A DNA stretch of 64,000 bases from Phlebotomus papatasi (GCF_024763615.1 NC_077222.1:7130001-7194000); one strand, 5' to 3'; positions 45,101 through 56,240 are shown, counted from the stretch's first letter. Made by a program: numbers and translations. The notes: a model not told the origin generated them from the sequence alone.

Positions 45101-47449
45101 GAGGTTTTGTATATATGTGTGTTCAGCAATGAAAATGAATTATTTTGTGATGTTTTTGTTTAATAAATGAAGTATAATAGCACAGAATTGTCTAATTATC
45201 TCTTATTAATCTTCTTTAAAACTAAAAGAAGCGGACATCTATCATATTGTCTCCCAATCATCCGAATAACAAAGCGGGCACTGTATTTTGAATCTATGAA
45301 GTATGCTATTTATTTCTGAATTGAGAAAAACTTGAAAAATATTTTAAAAGGTTGGAATTTATTATGTTTTTGAGGTTAGAAAATAAAAAAAAAATAAATG
45401 CTTTTACTTCAGTTTCATTTCTTTATCTGGGTTATTTAATTAAAATTCCTTTGCAAGTTAGAATATTTTGTTCATTTTATCAGGTAAAATATGTCTTAGG
45501 TTTTTGAGGTTAGGCTAAACATAACCTTAAATATTTGAAATATCCGTTTAGATAGAACTTCACTTCATGGCTGGAAATTTCCAGATTTAGTGGGAATTAT
45601 AACTCGCATTTATGATTTAAAAAATATGATTTATTTGAAAATTAAGAACTCCTAAAAAATTAAATTACAGTAGAGTTCCTCAAATTTGAACATTTGGGGG
45701 GTGTAGATGACATTTCTCACTCCTCAAATTTGAGCAATATTTTCAAAAACGTAACGGGATTAATGTAAAATTCACTTTTCCAAAATTAAGGAAAATAACT
45801 TCAGAGACTTTTATCGATTGAATTTATTGTTATATAGGTGGAATTTGTTGAGGAAATTAATATAATACGACAATATTTAGGAAACAGCAGAGAAAAATAT
45901 TTCTAATTCAGGTTCCATGCAAAATTTCTTTTACATAACCTCATATTTTACATTTTGAATGCAACCGTCGTTCAAATTTGAGGAGTTCAAATTTGAGGAA
46001 CTCGACTGTACCAAATTTTATTATGTTTTTGGGGTTGGCGATTGGAATTTTTAAATGCTTTTATTTCATTTCTTTATACAGGTTATTTATCAAAAAATCC
46101 TCTAGACTCCAGTTTAGAGGATTTTGTACATTCTGTCTCTTATAATTTGTCTCAAATTTTTGAGGTTAGGTTAAACATAACCATAAATATTTCAAATGAA
46201 CTTTTTGGAGAAATGAGACAATCAAGCTTAATTTAAATGTATTTTATACTGCTTTATTAAGCTTAAAAATTGTAGATTTGGCTCTGCAATGCTTTTAAAC
46301 GAAGAATTTAGAAGTTAGAACCAGTATACCTTGATAGGTTATGTTACTTTCTAATAAAATATAACCTTGTCTACTTAGTGAATTTTCTTTAATAACCCTT
46401 AAATATAAAAAATGTGCAACACTATCAGGTTCCTTGCAGATAATTTTAAAGTTTTCCTATAGGAAGTTGAGGTTATTTTGGAATGTAAGGTTAAGTTGAA
46501 CATAACCTCTAAAAATCTTCTGAATTTTATTCAAATAAAAACATTTGCAATACAAAGTCATATTCTAATTAATTTTATTTTGATTTGAGAGATAAATAAA
46601 GCAAATCTTAGCCAAAATAGAGAAAGAGGCCCAAAGGCAATCAAAAATGTTTTAAAAGTTTGTCATTGATCAGCTATTCATCACATTAATCAAAAATCCA
46701 AGTACATTTGGCGAAAGAAAAATTATGTACCAGTAGCATTGAGATATGAACCAACCTCATGCAATTACTTTCTATTGGTTGACATTATTCTTTTGCTAAA
46801 GAACCTTGCAGTTTTGCTTTGAGATAAAATAAAAGATAAAAAATTTTATGATCAAAAAATCGATCAGTTTTTGAGAAATCTTCAATGGAGCCGCCAATTT
46901 AATGATCAAGAAAAACATTTTTGATGCATTAGATGGAACTTTAATTTAATTACCGCACTATATAAGTTTGACATATTTTATTGATATTTTTATATCAATT
47001 CTGTTTGTTACCATTATGCTTTTATGGTTTTACGAGCGATAGTACAATCTTTATTAACTTTTGAAAAGCGACTTAAAGCGGATTATAAGCTGCTGAAAAT
47101 TGTTTGGTGTCAATAAACAAATGAATAAAACGAATTATACATGATCTTTGTGTCGAATAAAGTCGTTTTAATCTCACTGTAGCATATGTAACATAATAAT
47201 AAATGTTTATTCTTTCGGAATGTGGCACATTTGTCCTCCATTTACCAATATGATCATATGGAATTTAGATTAATTAGTTTCTCACCCGAAAAATCCTCCA
47301 GCATATCCTCTAGGTTTTCCATAGCCGAATGGCCTGGAAAAGTAACTCCTGACCCCTCTATCGTGCACAATACTGTATGATGCTTCTCCCAAGTTTATGC
47401 TGTGAACTGTACCGAGTGTTGCGACCAGAAGCAGAAACGGCACCTTCAT
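33182..47449 (-). CDS. secreted animal-type heme peroxidase B, 6 exons
   Basis: Second chorion-peroxidase/peroxinectin-type enzyme. Exons in reading order: 47286-47449, 43993-44820, 40226-40534, 39224-39374, 38789-39158, 33182-33396 (678 aa, all phases agree). Signal peptide about 1-17 (MKVPFLLLVATLGTVHS). Distal histidine His171 in 'WGQVITHDL'; Arg320 in 'GDSRVNQNPGLTSL'; calcium loop 'TAFMDLS' at 256-262; proximal histidine His426 in 'FRYFHTQ'; 'DIQRNRDHG' at 504-512. Both residues that ester-link heme in myeloperoxidase are replaced (Thr170 for Asp, Gln323 for Glu), so heme is probably held only by the histidine and contacts. The N-terminal region is shorter than in peroxidase A. The last exon ends in a short tail (SAAYDSHNAFIFTK) beyond the usual end. 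Introns 1, 2 and 5 are 2.5, 3.5 and 5.4 kb and repeat-rich. Confidence 0.93.
33397..34286. other. peroxidase B intron 5, non-repetitive part
   Basis: About 0.9 kb without recognised repeats or coding signal, with somewhat higher GC near 33860-34040. A possible intronic regulatory region, but no specific motif supports this. Confidence 0.35.
34287..34970. repeat. three copies of a GCCCA-(A)CGCACAATAACTTTTG hairpin element
   Basis: Copies at about 34287-34445, 34690-34849 and 34840-34970. Each pairs 'cacaataacttttgttt' with 'aaacaaaagttattgtgc' around 'gagatctagatct' or similar centres. The first two are in opposite orientation around a 'ttcgtaaa' rich block (34450-34690), and the third shares the 'ttatgccca' boundary of the second. 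Confidence 0.7.
35049..35461. mobile_element. 413-bp near-perfect palindromic foldback element
   Basis: Begins 'acacagaaaaaaatattttg' and ends 'caaaatatttttttctgtgt'. The arms stay complementary almost to the centre near 35255: 'catatgggggagttacgaaa' against 'tttcgtatgtcctccata', 'aacccacaaacatgttcgta' against 'tacgaacatgtttgtgggtt', 'aacatgatcacttga' against 'tcaaatgatcatgtt'. Related 'tttacgaacatttgtt' fragments lie on both sides (34480-34690, 35462-35660). A transcript through it would fold into one hairpin of about 200 bp. In peroxidase B intron 5. Confidence 0.82.
35665..37277. other. peroxidase B intron 5, AT-rich, unassigned
   Basis: About 1.6 kb of AT-rich sequence with no clear repeat family or coding signal. 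Confidence 0.4.
37278..37396. mobile_element. short hairpin element with ACTGCTAATGGGAACCGGTG ends
   Basis: Left 'actgctaatgggaaccggtg' and right 'caccggttcccattagcagt' are exact 20-bp complements. The inner part (such as 'agagtcagtttcc' and 'gctgacccttctttcc') pairs only partly. 119 bp, and the most GC-rich element here. Confidence 0.75.
38547..38698. mobile_element. hairpin element with TATA(G)AGGAATGCTTTCAAGC ends
   Basis: Left 'ggaatgctttcaagcttcgt' and 'gtggcttcgaacacttc' pair with right 'gaagtgttcgaatgcagagc' and 'agtctgaaagccttccctta'. Relative of 61275-61444 (shared 'ctctggcttcgaacacttca'). It ends 91 bp from peroxidase B exon 5. Confidence 0.72.
40860..41110. repeat. imperfect tandem repeat of GTTCCCTGAAAAAT units
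   Basis: About eight irregularly spaced copies of 'gttccctgaaaaa(t)' or close variants, with further copies near 41585-41680 ('gttctctgaaaaaatatata', 'ggttccccgtgagttt'). They flank both hairpin elements at 41131 and 41330, as if those inserted into a pre-existing repeat. Confidence 0.55.
41131..41292. mobile_element. hairpin element with GAGGGACTTTCCGGTGTT ends
   Basis: Left 'gagggactttccggtgtttg' and right 'gaacaccggaaagtccctc' pair, then 'ggtcaccctaagatg' with 'catcttagggtgacc'. In peroxidase B intron 2, next to an imperfect tandem region (40870-41110) of 'gttccctgaaaaat' words. Confidence 0.78.
41330..41538. mobile_element. hairpin element with TGAGCTAGGATTT ends
   Basis: Left 'tgagctaggattttcagggc' and right 'atcctagctca' pair; 'aatctgtccttccggctagc' pairs with 'gctcaccggaaggacagatt', and 'aatttgttgatcaaatcc' with 'ggattttatcaacaaattt'. 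209 bp. Confidence 0.75.
42288..42705 (+). mobile_element. LINE 3' remnant interrupted by a foldback insertion
   Basis: Plus strand 42288-42432 translates as a non-LTR retrotransposon C-terminal end ('RGRPRTKWLNQIQNLALESN', stop at 42430). The 3' untranslated part 'gcccgcgaccccaatagg' follows, and its continuation 'attaagcggttgaaaatgat' with a (gat)n tail is found only at 42665. A foldback element (about 42456-42664) separates them. This matches the uninterrupted tail at 717-800. A weaker remnant of the coding end is at 60290-60345. Confidence 0.65.
42456..42664. mobile_element. foldback element inserted in the LINE tail
   Basis: Left 'tgcaatcgtagctcttccgg' and right 'ggaagagctacgattgca' are complementary. 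The interior matches the 29331-29660 family ('gttcgccatagaattcgttc', 'caacccttgg'). It is bracketed by 'ccaatagg', a likely 8-bp target duplication. Confidence 0.7.
43293..43430. mobile_element. MITE with AAGGCCTCTACACATTG ends
   Basis: Left 'aaggcctctacacattggga' and right 'atatgtagaggcctt' pair, with 'agcaattttcttcaaaaatt' against 'aatttttgacgaaaattgct'. Same family as 16729-16872 and 58846-58952. Confidence 0.78.
43720..43911. repeat. CTTCAGACTAGAGGTTTAG repeat, copy 1
   Basis: Starts 'cgccttcagactagaggttt' and ends 'gcttaggtctgaaggcc', short imperfect inverted ends around a conserved interior ('agtttccgaaggt', 'ctaagtcaaagttttcc', 'ctgataagaaatcagagaag'). Other copies are at 48258, 49660 and 49987. 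In peroxidase B intron 2, 82 bp before exon 2 ends. Confidence 0.7.
45030..45283. mobile_element. TA-flanked pogo-like MITE with CAGTGCCCGCT ends
   Basis: Starts 'CAGTGCCCGCTCTCTAGTCC' and ends 'AACAAAGCGGGCACTG', TA at both sides (45028-45029, 45284-45285). It includes 'ggatcggcgtaatccgga'. 254 bp in peroxidase B intron 1. A fragment of the same end is visible near 61235-61275 ('gagcaagcactg'). Confidence 0.78.
45668..46008. mobile_element. TA-flanked MITE with CAGTAGAGTTCCTCAAATTTG ends, full copy
   Basis: Starts 'CAGTAGAGTTCCTCAAATTT', ends 'AAATTTGAGGAACTCGACTG', TA at both sides. 341 bp. Internal 'ctcaaatttga' words repeat near both ends. A shortened, split copy is at 24160-24629. Confidence 0.8.
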
Positions 47450-48257
47450 CTGCAAATTAGGACAAAATTGTATTTTCAGCTGCAACATTTATGTTTGCTC
47501 AATAGGAAAATCAATAATGAAAGTCGGAAGTATAAGAATTTATTAGCGTCTTGTACACATTGTACACCAATTGTAAGGTAAACGCAAGTTAATATCTTGA
47601 TATTGGACGACATGAGAAATTTCTTTTTTTTGGGGAAGTTAATTGATTAAAATTCCGCCTAGTTTCAAATTTAAAGCACACGATTCTTACTTTGAATGTG
47701 AGCTTTTGTGTTAATTGAATGAGCAATTTCCTCAAATACCGGTCAAATTCATTCATGCGAGACAGTATTTGATACAAAATAAAATGTGTATCAGCATATA
47801 TTTAACAAATTAGCACTTTAATGGTTTTACCACGGCTCTAATTTATTCTTTTATCAGACATTTTATTCAGATAACCGATCATTTGTCACCTCTAGCTTCT
47901 CTTGAATTTTATTTGCATTTTTTCTGCATGCTTTAAATTAATAAATCCGGACTTCAATCAAAAATTTATGGAATTTTTAAATTTAGAATAAGCCTTATGG
48001 ATCAAACTAATTCTTGACAAAATTCTGATTTATGAACAGTATATATCAGTTTTTATAGAATTATTAAAAAAAGAAGGATGTAAAGCTATGATAAAAGCTA
48101 AGAACCTATAGGTTTGTACAGAATTGCTTAGATTTATTTAAAACCACGCAGCTATTATACATTCAGGTCGTTTTATCATATGTATTAGCAATATTTTGTT
48201 TAAGACTAAATCAAAGGCATAGGTTGAATGTTTGAACATCATTCCCATAGACTTAAG
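47450..48257. other. upstream region of peroxidase B
   Basis: Probable promoter region of peroxidase B (start codon at 47449 on the minus strand). No TATA box or clear initiator is recognised, and a further non-coding first exon cannot be ruled out. Confidence 0.35.
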
Positions 48258-48470
48258 CGGTCTTCAGACTAGAGGTTTATCCTATTACCCGTATATGAAA
48301 AAATCCGAAATGTAGCAACCAGTTTCATTGGATTTTTTTAGAACTTAATAAGTAATTTTCCCATAATAATCCAATCCTAAGTCAAAAATTTCCAAAAAAA
48401 GCCTTAACTGTTTAGAAAATAGGGAAGTTAAGCCATATGGCTGAGCCTTAGATTTAAATTCCGTATTATA
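48258..48470. repeat. CTTCAGACTAGAGGTTTA repeat, copy 2
   Basis: Opens 'ggtcttcagactagaggttt', contains 'cctaagtcaaaaatttcc', and ends near 'gccttagatttaaattccgt'. More worn than the copy at 43720. Confidence 0.65.
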
Positions 48471-48502
48471 TTTAGCATTGATTAGCTTAAATTTCAGCTT
48501 AA

Positions 48503-48649
48503 CTCTTTAAGGTTTAAGGACGAGAGGGTCAAAAATCGGGGGTCAGAAAAAATCACTTTTTCTGACTTTTTAGAGCAAAACACTGCTTTAGATGACCGTT
48601 GGAAAAATTTCATTTTTGGGTCACCGGTGACCCAATCGTCCTTAAAGGG
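48503..48649. mobile_element. TTAA-flanked piggyBac-like MITE
   Basis: TTAA lies directly outside both ends (48499-48502 and 48650-48653). Ends are 'CTCTTTAAGGTTTAAGGACG' and 'CGTCCTTAAAGGG'. The interior has 'tcagaaaaaatcactttttctga' (a perfect small hairpin) and 'gggtcaccggtgaccc'. 147 bp. One end of the same family is at about 38440-38483 ('cgtccttaaagggttaa'). Confidence 0.72.
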
Positions 48650-49659
48650 TTAAGTTACTGCCATGTAGCTACGACACATTCAAATCATTAATTCATTAGG
48701 ATTAGCAATAATTAACTTAGGCCTAAATCAAAGCTTAAAACATAGGCTAAAGATGATTACCATAGACTTGGGGGCAAGACAAGAAGCTAGGGTCAGAATT
48801 GATTGGCATAGATTTAAAGCAAAGCCTGGTTGTCGGGTCCACCCACGATAATCACAGACTTATTTCAATACTACAATAGCAACTACCGTAACTATAGCCT
48901 GATTATCTCACGATTAACGTAAGTCAAAACTACCCAAGGAGCAATTTTTTTTTAAATATAGTCTTGTAGGATTCCCTAAGTAAGGCATTCTAGAACCAAA
49001 AATCTAAATTTTTTTTATAACGCTCTTGGTTTCATCACTGGGATTACTATAAGTAAAGTGATGCACTCTTAAAGATCTTAAGAGCTTCTATAGGAATTTC
49101 AACAGAAAATTTTCACTTTAAGTCTTTTACAAGTGCACTAACAGGCTTTTCTAATACTTGGTTCTATAAGGCACCTATTTTGCTTCTTGGGTAAGAACTT
49201 ATAAATTTAATTCAGAATTATTTTATACTGAAATCTATGACACATTAAATCATTGCAATGAATCCGTAATGTATTTTCCGTTTTCCTCAATTCCGATGCT
49301 CACATCCAAGTAGATAAGCTTAGACATAAATTAAAATCAAAAGCAAAGGTTCAAAAATTTTGTACGACCTGTGACAAATACAACTGGTTTATTTCAGTCT
49401 TGATTGGTTTTGCTTTAAGCCTAAGCCTAGAAGCTAAGAAATGAGTATTAATCCACATTTTCATTAATTTTTTGTTAAGCCATCTTCTGATCTAAGTGTG
49501 TATGTAACTATGTAGGTATGACTTATCTTCATAAATTTCTTAAAAAGATTTTCGTAAATTTTTAACTTGAGGCAAGTGCTCTATTAGATTTAAAGAAAAC
49601 ACTAAATTTGCTTGTTATTTAGGATTACACGACATTCGGAAAATAGGTTTAACCTCTAA

Positions 49660-50190
49660 TCTGAAGCCCGTATAACACAAGTTTCGGGTTTGAAATTTAA
49701 CCTAGTTTCCGAAGGTCTCAAAATTCTATTAAGCAATCCTATTATTTTTTAATATCAAATGGATTGACAGTAATATTCAATAAGTTAAAATTTTGCGAAA
49801 CTTTTTCTGATAAAGAAGTTAAGTAACATTGCTAAGTCCTAGGTCTAAAGTTCGTGTAGGGTTTGAATAAGTCTTAAATTGGCTATAATTTAAGTATAAA
49901 ACATGTCATAGGTTCAAAGCCAAGAAACTTAATATAGCCCTCATTGGTATTAAGTTCAGATCTTATTGGCTTACATTAATGTTAGACCGTCTTCAGACTA
50001 GAGGTTTAGCCCAGTTTCCGAAGGTCTCAAAATCTTTAATTGCAACCAATTTTATTAGTTCTTCAGATTCAAATAGATTAATTCTCCTTGATAATCCATT
50101 TCTAAGTCAAAATTTTCCAAAAATTTTCGACTGATAAGAAATTAGTGAAGTTAAGCCTTATGAATACGATTTAGGTCTGAATCCCGTATT
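49660..50190. repeat. CTTCAGACTAGAGGTTTAG repeat, copies 3 and 4
   Basis: Two copies follow each other: about 49660-49870 (starting in a worn 'aacctctaatctgaagcccg') and 49987-50190 ('cgtcttcagactagaggttt' to 'ttaggtctgaatcccgt'). Both contain 'gtttccgaaggtctcaaaat'. Confidence 0.62.
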
Positions 50191-52242
50191 ATGTTTTTGG
50201 GTTTAAACCAGTTTAATCAGTATTATTTTAAGATCAAAATAAAATCTTGGATCTATGTTTAGCAATGATTAACTTAGACTCAAACCTGGATTGCCTTAGA
50301 TTTCAGTCAATCCAACTTGATCATAAAGATCTAAAACTCAATTTAAAATCGTCTTTCCGCTCTTTCCATTTAACGATCATCACTTGTTAGTCGAAACCAA
50401 TAGATAAAACAAATTTTATGGAACATTAAAAATGAAGTAAAATAGCCACACGGAGGTTTTTCTAAACTGCAATAGGTGAATTTAACGTGTATTCAAAAGT
50501 CATGAATATTTATGCAATGTGGAAAAACGTGTGTCAACGAAAGCGATATTGAGAAAATGCGCAAGTAAATGTAACACGAGATGTGCATTTTCAGTGCAAG
50601 TTAGTAATTCCGATGGTCTTTATGATCTCTCGTGTCTTATTACCTTTCAATTTCATTTGGCATAGCCGCAACAGCTGATGCTGAAGTGCGCCATGCATAA
50701 TTCAATTTAATTAGACAGAAAATAATAGCAATAGAGAGATGCTGCAATATGTTAAACGAGTCAAGTGTCTGCGTGAAGATGTTTTCTTTGTAATTGGAAA
50801 ACCTTCGCACAGTGGGAAGGCGATTAATTTGTTCAATTCTCATAATGCTGAAAGATGCATCTTAGTCGGAGATTAAATAACAACATAAGAATTGGGACGA
50901 TGTTTTTTTTTCTATTGCAAATGTAAATACCAAAAATATTGCTGCGCTTTTTTCAGATTGAATGGAGAAAAAAAATGTATCTTAAGTTGAAAATTTCTTC
51001 AATTGATCCATGTTAATGAATGTTTTATATCATAGCTATTAAATCTCCCGCCACATTCTCTTCTCATTCATTCCCAATTATAGTGAAGTTTAATTTCATA
51101 TATATACTCCTACCTTCATTCATCGGAGGGAATGTGTTAAAATAGTAATTGTTGAAATTGAATGTGAGAACCCGATAAGTAATTGGAACAAGAACCAAAT
51201 GACATTGAGGAATAACCGCCTCTAGATCGAAATTCTCAAACCCATTTCCACGTTACATTAAAAACCAATAAAATATATTGGTAAAGAGATCAATAATAAT
51301 AATTGTACGTCTTTCATGCATCAACAGAAAATTGGTACTATGTATACTTTTACCTGTAAAAAATCATGATCATTAAAGAGATTACCATTTCGCAACAATA
51401 AGGAACTCGCCCATGGATAATTTATGAACTTTATTCGTTGTTTTTGGCTTTTTGATTTTTTTCTCTCTATGGAATATTTCAACTGTCTGACAAACTTATT
51501 CAATATCCAATCAGATATGGTGTAACTATTCCAGCTGGACATGAAAAACACATGAAATAAGGCTTATGATAATTATCCGAAATGGTCTAAATATGCTTAA
51601 GTGATATAATCACAACAAACCCAAGAAAGATGGTGATTCAGACACTTTTTTATTAAAAGAACTTTTTGTAAATTAACAAAAATTGATACAATATTGCAGT
51701 ATCTCTAAATAATTGATCGACTTTCGATACTTTCCTGACAGCTTTTGAGCCTCAAGCTAGATGTTATTGGAGATCAAATGTGACACTTTTCGTCTCTGAT
51801 ATTGCACAAATATTAAAAAATATGATAAACAAATTGCAAAACATGTTTGCGATCCAGTTTTAATGCTGCAGAGCTTCCTGACTTTCTTCCATTACGTTAA
51901 TAGTAAATAAGTCTTTAATTTCCTTATAATAATTGAAGTTTTGAATTAAAATGATAAGGATTTAAGTCTTAGGATTATAAGAAAAAACTTGATTAAATTT
52001 TTCAAACCAAAGAAGTTATAGCGTTTCTTTCGACATTTTCTTTATTGAATATTGCTTGCAAATCTGAACGCTTAAACGGTCCATAAATATCAAACAAAAC
52101 AAAATAATTTATTTTTAGAACAGAGCTGTTCTAAAAAGTTAATGATTTATCAAATGTTTGAAGATTTCTCGGTGATAGTGGGAATCGAGTAACCTCAAGA
52201 TTGAAACGCTTTTCTAATCTTCCTCAGAGCTTTCGGTCACTG
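50191..52242. other. gene-free, repeat-poor stretch
   Basis: About 2 kb without recognisable mobile elements or coding exons. The repeat-poor character stands out against the introns to the left. The minus-strand open frames at 50640-50843 and 51321-51551 show no domain. Confidence 0.4.
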
Positions 52243-52506
52243 ATAGGGGAAAGTACTCTTCTTTCGAACGTTCATGCCTTCGAATAATGTGAATTTTCTT
52301 TAATCGTGGGAAAATTGGACGGAGCTTCCCTCCGAAAATTTTCTTTAAGTTTTCCTAAGAGACTTAAACATTTCTATTAAATATTAGTTAGGTTATTATC
52401 AATTATTGACAATTATGTGACAATCATGTGGAAATCTCTTAGGAAAAGTAAAAAAAATATATTATTCAAAAGCATCAACGTTCGATGGAGGAGTACTTTC
52501 CCCTAT
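52243..52506. mobile_element. hairpin element with TAGGGGAAAGTACTC ends
   Basis: Left 'taggggaaagtactcttctt' with 'cgaacgttcatgccttcgaa' pairs with right 'aaagcatcaacgttcg' and 'gaggagtactttccccta'. Longer A/T arms lie inside. 264 bp. Confidence 0.74.
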
Positions 52507-52569
52507 AGACCTTATCTTCAGTGGCTATAAGGGTACTTATTATTCATTTTAAATTATTTTTGTACATGG

Positions 52570-54764
52570 TAGGGGGAGGCTTTGATCGTTCGCATATACG
52601 CTACCTTCGGACACTTCATATTTCTCCCATATTCCTTTATGAATCTGACATATGGCTTTATATTGTAATAGCTAACCTTAAATCCCATCTTTCCTGAAAA
52701 AATTGAGAGTCTAATCCTTTTTTCCTAGTTTCAGGAAGCAAAAAATAAAAACAGGTCAAAAACTGTAATTTTGCTGTGCAATATTTCATACGATTGTGCA
52801 GAATTAATATCACTTTTCTGAAAAACTACTATCACAGAGGGTAGAAGGGTTATTAGGAATCAGATTTAAGTAAAAATCTTTTAGGCTGAACAGGCACTTT
52901 TTGTGGGTGGAACAAAATTCACAAACTTGACTCAGATTCATCGATCGCAAATAGAAGACTGGCTTCCCCATAGCAAAATTCCGCAAAAATTCCAATGGAA
53001 AACTTGCGTCCAAATGGCTAAATTCGCTGGAATTTGACGCTAAAATTCCACTAAGTTTTCCTATGGAATTTAAAGCCGGAAATTCCATGGAAATCATAGT
53101 GCTCCATGGAATTTACTAGTACGACATGCTGGAATTCCAGCGTTAAATTCCGCGATATTCCGCGGAAGATTTATATGGAAACTCACACGTGAAACGTCCG
53201 CGGGATAAGCTGGAAAAAACATATGGAAATTTCCACTATCTTTCCATAGTGTTTTATATGGATTTTTCCACTAGTTTTCTGAAAGGTGAAACAAATAAAA
53301 TGGTGTTGCGGCAACTTTTAGAATTTGTTTCCAAACCTTCCGCAAACATTTCTAGTGATTCATGTGGCAATTATAATATAATTAATTATGCGACACTGCG
53401 TTTCGTGTAGATAATAATGAAGTGATTACATTAAATAGGTCGCCAACCTAAAATAATACTGTTTTTATGTTAATTAATAAATATTTTCGAAAAAATTATT
53501 TTTTTTTACAAAATATTTTTTTATTGCTTAAAGTGTTAATTCGTTATTGCTGATTTAGTAAAACATATTATAATCCTCGTAATCTTTGCTATTTCTTTAA
53601 TATTCGGAAGTAAAAAATAGAAAAATAGTGGAAAATTCCAAGGAATTTTTCGCTTGTTATTCCTATTCCGCTTTCTTTTGCAATGGGGTTCTTTCAGATA
53701 TTTTCCAGGAAACTTCATTTTAGATACGATCCCTCATATTCACATCTATTGTAATCTACCGATTTGATCCATCACTAAAAAGGAAAACTTAAAAATCGTA
53801 AAATTGATAAACAAGAAGTAATTTGACTCAAATAGGTTGCAGTTGAGTAATTATTAAGCAATTTTGCATTTCTTTGATATAAAAATATTTTTCAAGCTTG
53901 CACAAACTGAATGTGCAATGAAAGAATCACATCTGTAATAAGCTCATACAGTTTACAACTGGTTTTTGACAATCTTTGACATAACCTCACTATTGTGTTG
54001 TTTTGCATGACAAAGAAAAGAAACTGTCCGTAAGAAGATGTTTTGTGAAAATTTTAGCTTGTTCACCTGCTGAAGCTCAATATCTGAGCTAAATCCCGAT
54101 TCCTGCAGCTGCAGGAACAGAGAAATCTTCAATGATGCACATTCAAACGTTTTTGTGCATATCCGGCTCCGTGGAGGAATGGTGGAATCTTGTGTAGTCT
54201 TCTCGCTTGCAGAGTTTTAGTCAATTTTTAGCTTTAAAAACTTATTGATTCGTGTAAATTTGGTGATATTTGGACTTTTCAAGAAAGTATTCATCAGATT
54301 TAACCGTTTCCGGAGTGAAATTCTCGTAGAATCAAGCAAAAAAATGGTTTTTAATGTCAATAAAACATCTCTCAGAAAAGTTCCAAAAAAGTGATATTAA
54401 AATGTTTTATTCCTTATAAAAATGGGTTAATCAAGTAGATTAGAGTTCCCTTTAAACAATGATGTGCAACTTTTAGTGTCCGGTGCAAAATTTACGGTGA
54501 AAATGGGGTGTTCAATGATGGCGTGAATCGTGTGCGATAATAGAAACTTGATTCATCTATCGGATAAATCGCCATTAAATTTTCATTTTCCTCTGGAGGA
54601 AAATCTAAGGATTTCCTGGGATTATGTTTGGTGGGATTATGAACCTTATAAGTAAGACATTTTTTTGGCATAGTTGGAGAATCCATACGGTTTGCATGGT
54701 AGTCAGAAAAAATCACTGAACTTGAACATCATTTTAGTATGCGAAAGTTCAAAGCCTCCCCCTA
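52570..54764. mobile_element. possible 2.2-kb element with TAGGGGGAGGCTTTGA ends
   Basis: 'tagggggaggctttgatcgt' then 'tcgcata' at the left is mirrored by 'tatgcgaaagttcaaagcct' and 'ccccccta'-type bases at the right (54739-54764). No transposase can be read inside. Between 52970 and 53280 the sequence is rich in 'tggaattcc' words in both orientations. It may be a large non-autonomous element or two solo ends that face each other by chance. Confidence 0.45.
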
Positions 54765-56240
54765 GTTTTTTCTTTGGACATTTTCAAATTTACTCACTCG
54801 ACTAAACTATATTTTTTGATTTCTCGAGTCCAATACGATTTATCAAGCGTTCAGATAACAAGAAAAATACTTTAAATTACAAAGAAGCGGCGAATAAATT
54901 TCCTAATATTTTTTTTAAACTGATCATGAAACAAGAATATTAAAAATAAACTTTAGATTTTCTGAAATATAATCAGAAATAATGCGAAAATTCAAAAATA
55001 CTACAAATAAACGACATGAAAATTTATAATAGGTTTCAGCTAAATTTAAGATAGATATATTTGCAATTAAAAAAGAAGATTTTGTTAAAAACCAAGGGTG
55101 ACTAAGTAATTTTTTTTGAACTATGAGTGAAAAACTTGGAAAATTTACATAGATCCTTCAAAAAGATTCTGTAAATGTGTGAATTTTCTTGCGAAGTTTT
55201 ACAGATCGTCGCTTGAGTAACTAAGTATCAAACCAACTTTGAGTTATTCATTGGAACGTTTTTTCAAAATCAAAGGTTAATGAGCTTTAAAGAGCGTATT
55301 TCTTAACCAAGTGGAGATTGTTTGGATTTATTTGAAAGGTCTTGGATTCCCGAACAAAACTGAACTGATTGAGGGCCTATTCGTTCATTTTGAACTGATT
55401 CTCGTCTTAGAAGAATTATGTATTCCACAAAATATGCACCATACTGTAATGAGAATGGTCCACGTTCCTGTAGGAGGATTCAGTAACGATATGATAATGT
55501 CATAAGACAAATTTTCGTGGTAAACTCGGGAGCAAGAGAATATTTAAGCCATATGAGAATTGAGTAGCCATTACCAGGAGTTCTATGAAGCTCTTTGTAA
55601 CCGATTTAAATCTGATTTTCGATAAATTCATCCGAATTTACCACATAACAAATTTTAAATTTGTCATATGACAATTGTCATATCGTTACGGAATTCCCCT
55701 ACTGGATGTTGGATCAAAGACATAGAGACAGTGCTCTATTTTGTGATACTTTAAGATCCTCTTTGACACTAAACCTACCGACTGAAATGAAAGATCGTGG
55801 AAGGGGAGGATACTAAACAAATTTTTCTAGGAAAAAAAAAACTAAAAATTTAGATACTGAAAAATATATTACATGCACATTTTAAGAAATTAATAAAGTT
55901 TGATATTGTAGTATATTGTAGTATGTTAAGGGGTAATATGGGTTAACAAGATTAACAAACAATTTTTTTTTTAATATTTTTTTTTACAACATAATAAAAA
56001 AGTTATTTCTAAGCTTTTAAGGATTTTAAAAATTGAGCCGTTAAGATTGGACTCTTGAAGGCCTTTTTTTTAGTTTTCTTTTTTGTTTCATTGATTACAA
56101 ATTACAAAACGAAACGTGATGTTACGCAAAAATTTGCAGTTTTTGTATAAAATTGTACAAAAAATAAAATTTTCTGTTTTCTTAATTTTCAAAAATTCCC
56201 TGTTTATGTACAAATTTAACTCATCTGATAAGAAGGAATA
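54765..56240. other. gene-free, AT-rich, unassigned
   Basis: No coding or repeat structure recognised. An open frame at 55311-55505 has no recognisable domain. Confidence 0.4.

Noticed and set aside
50640..50843. 67-codon minus-strand open frame as an upstream exon of peroxidase B
   Set aside because: No domain or signal peptide is visible, and exon 1 at 47286-47449 already starts with an ATG and a signal peptide.
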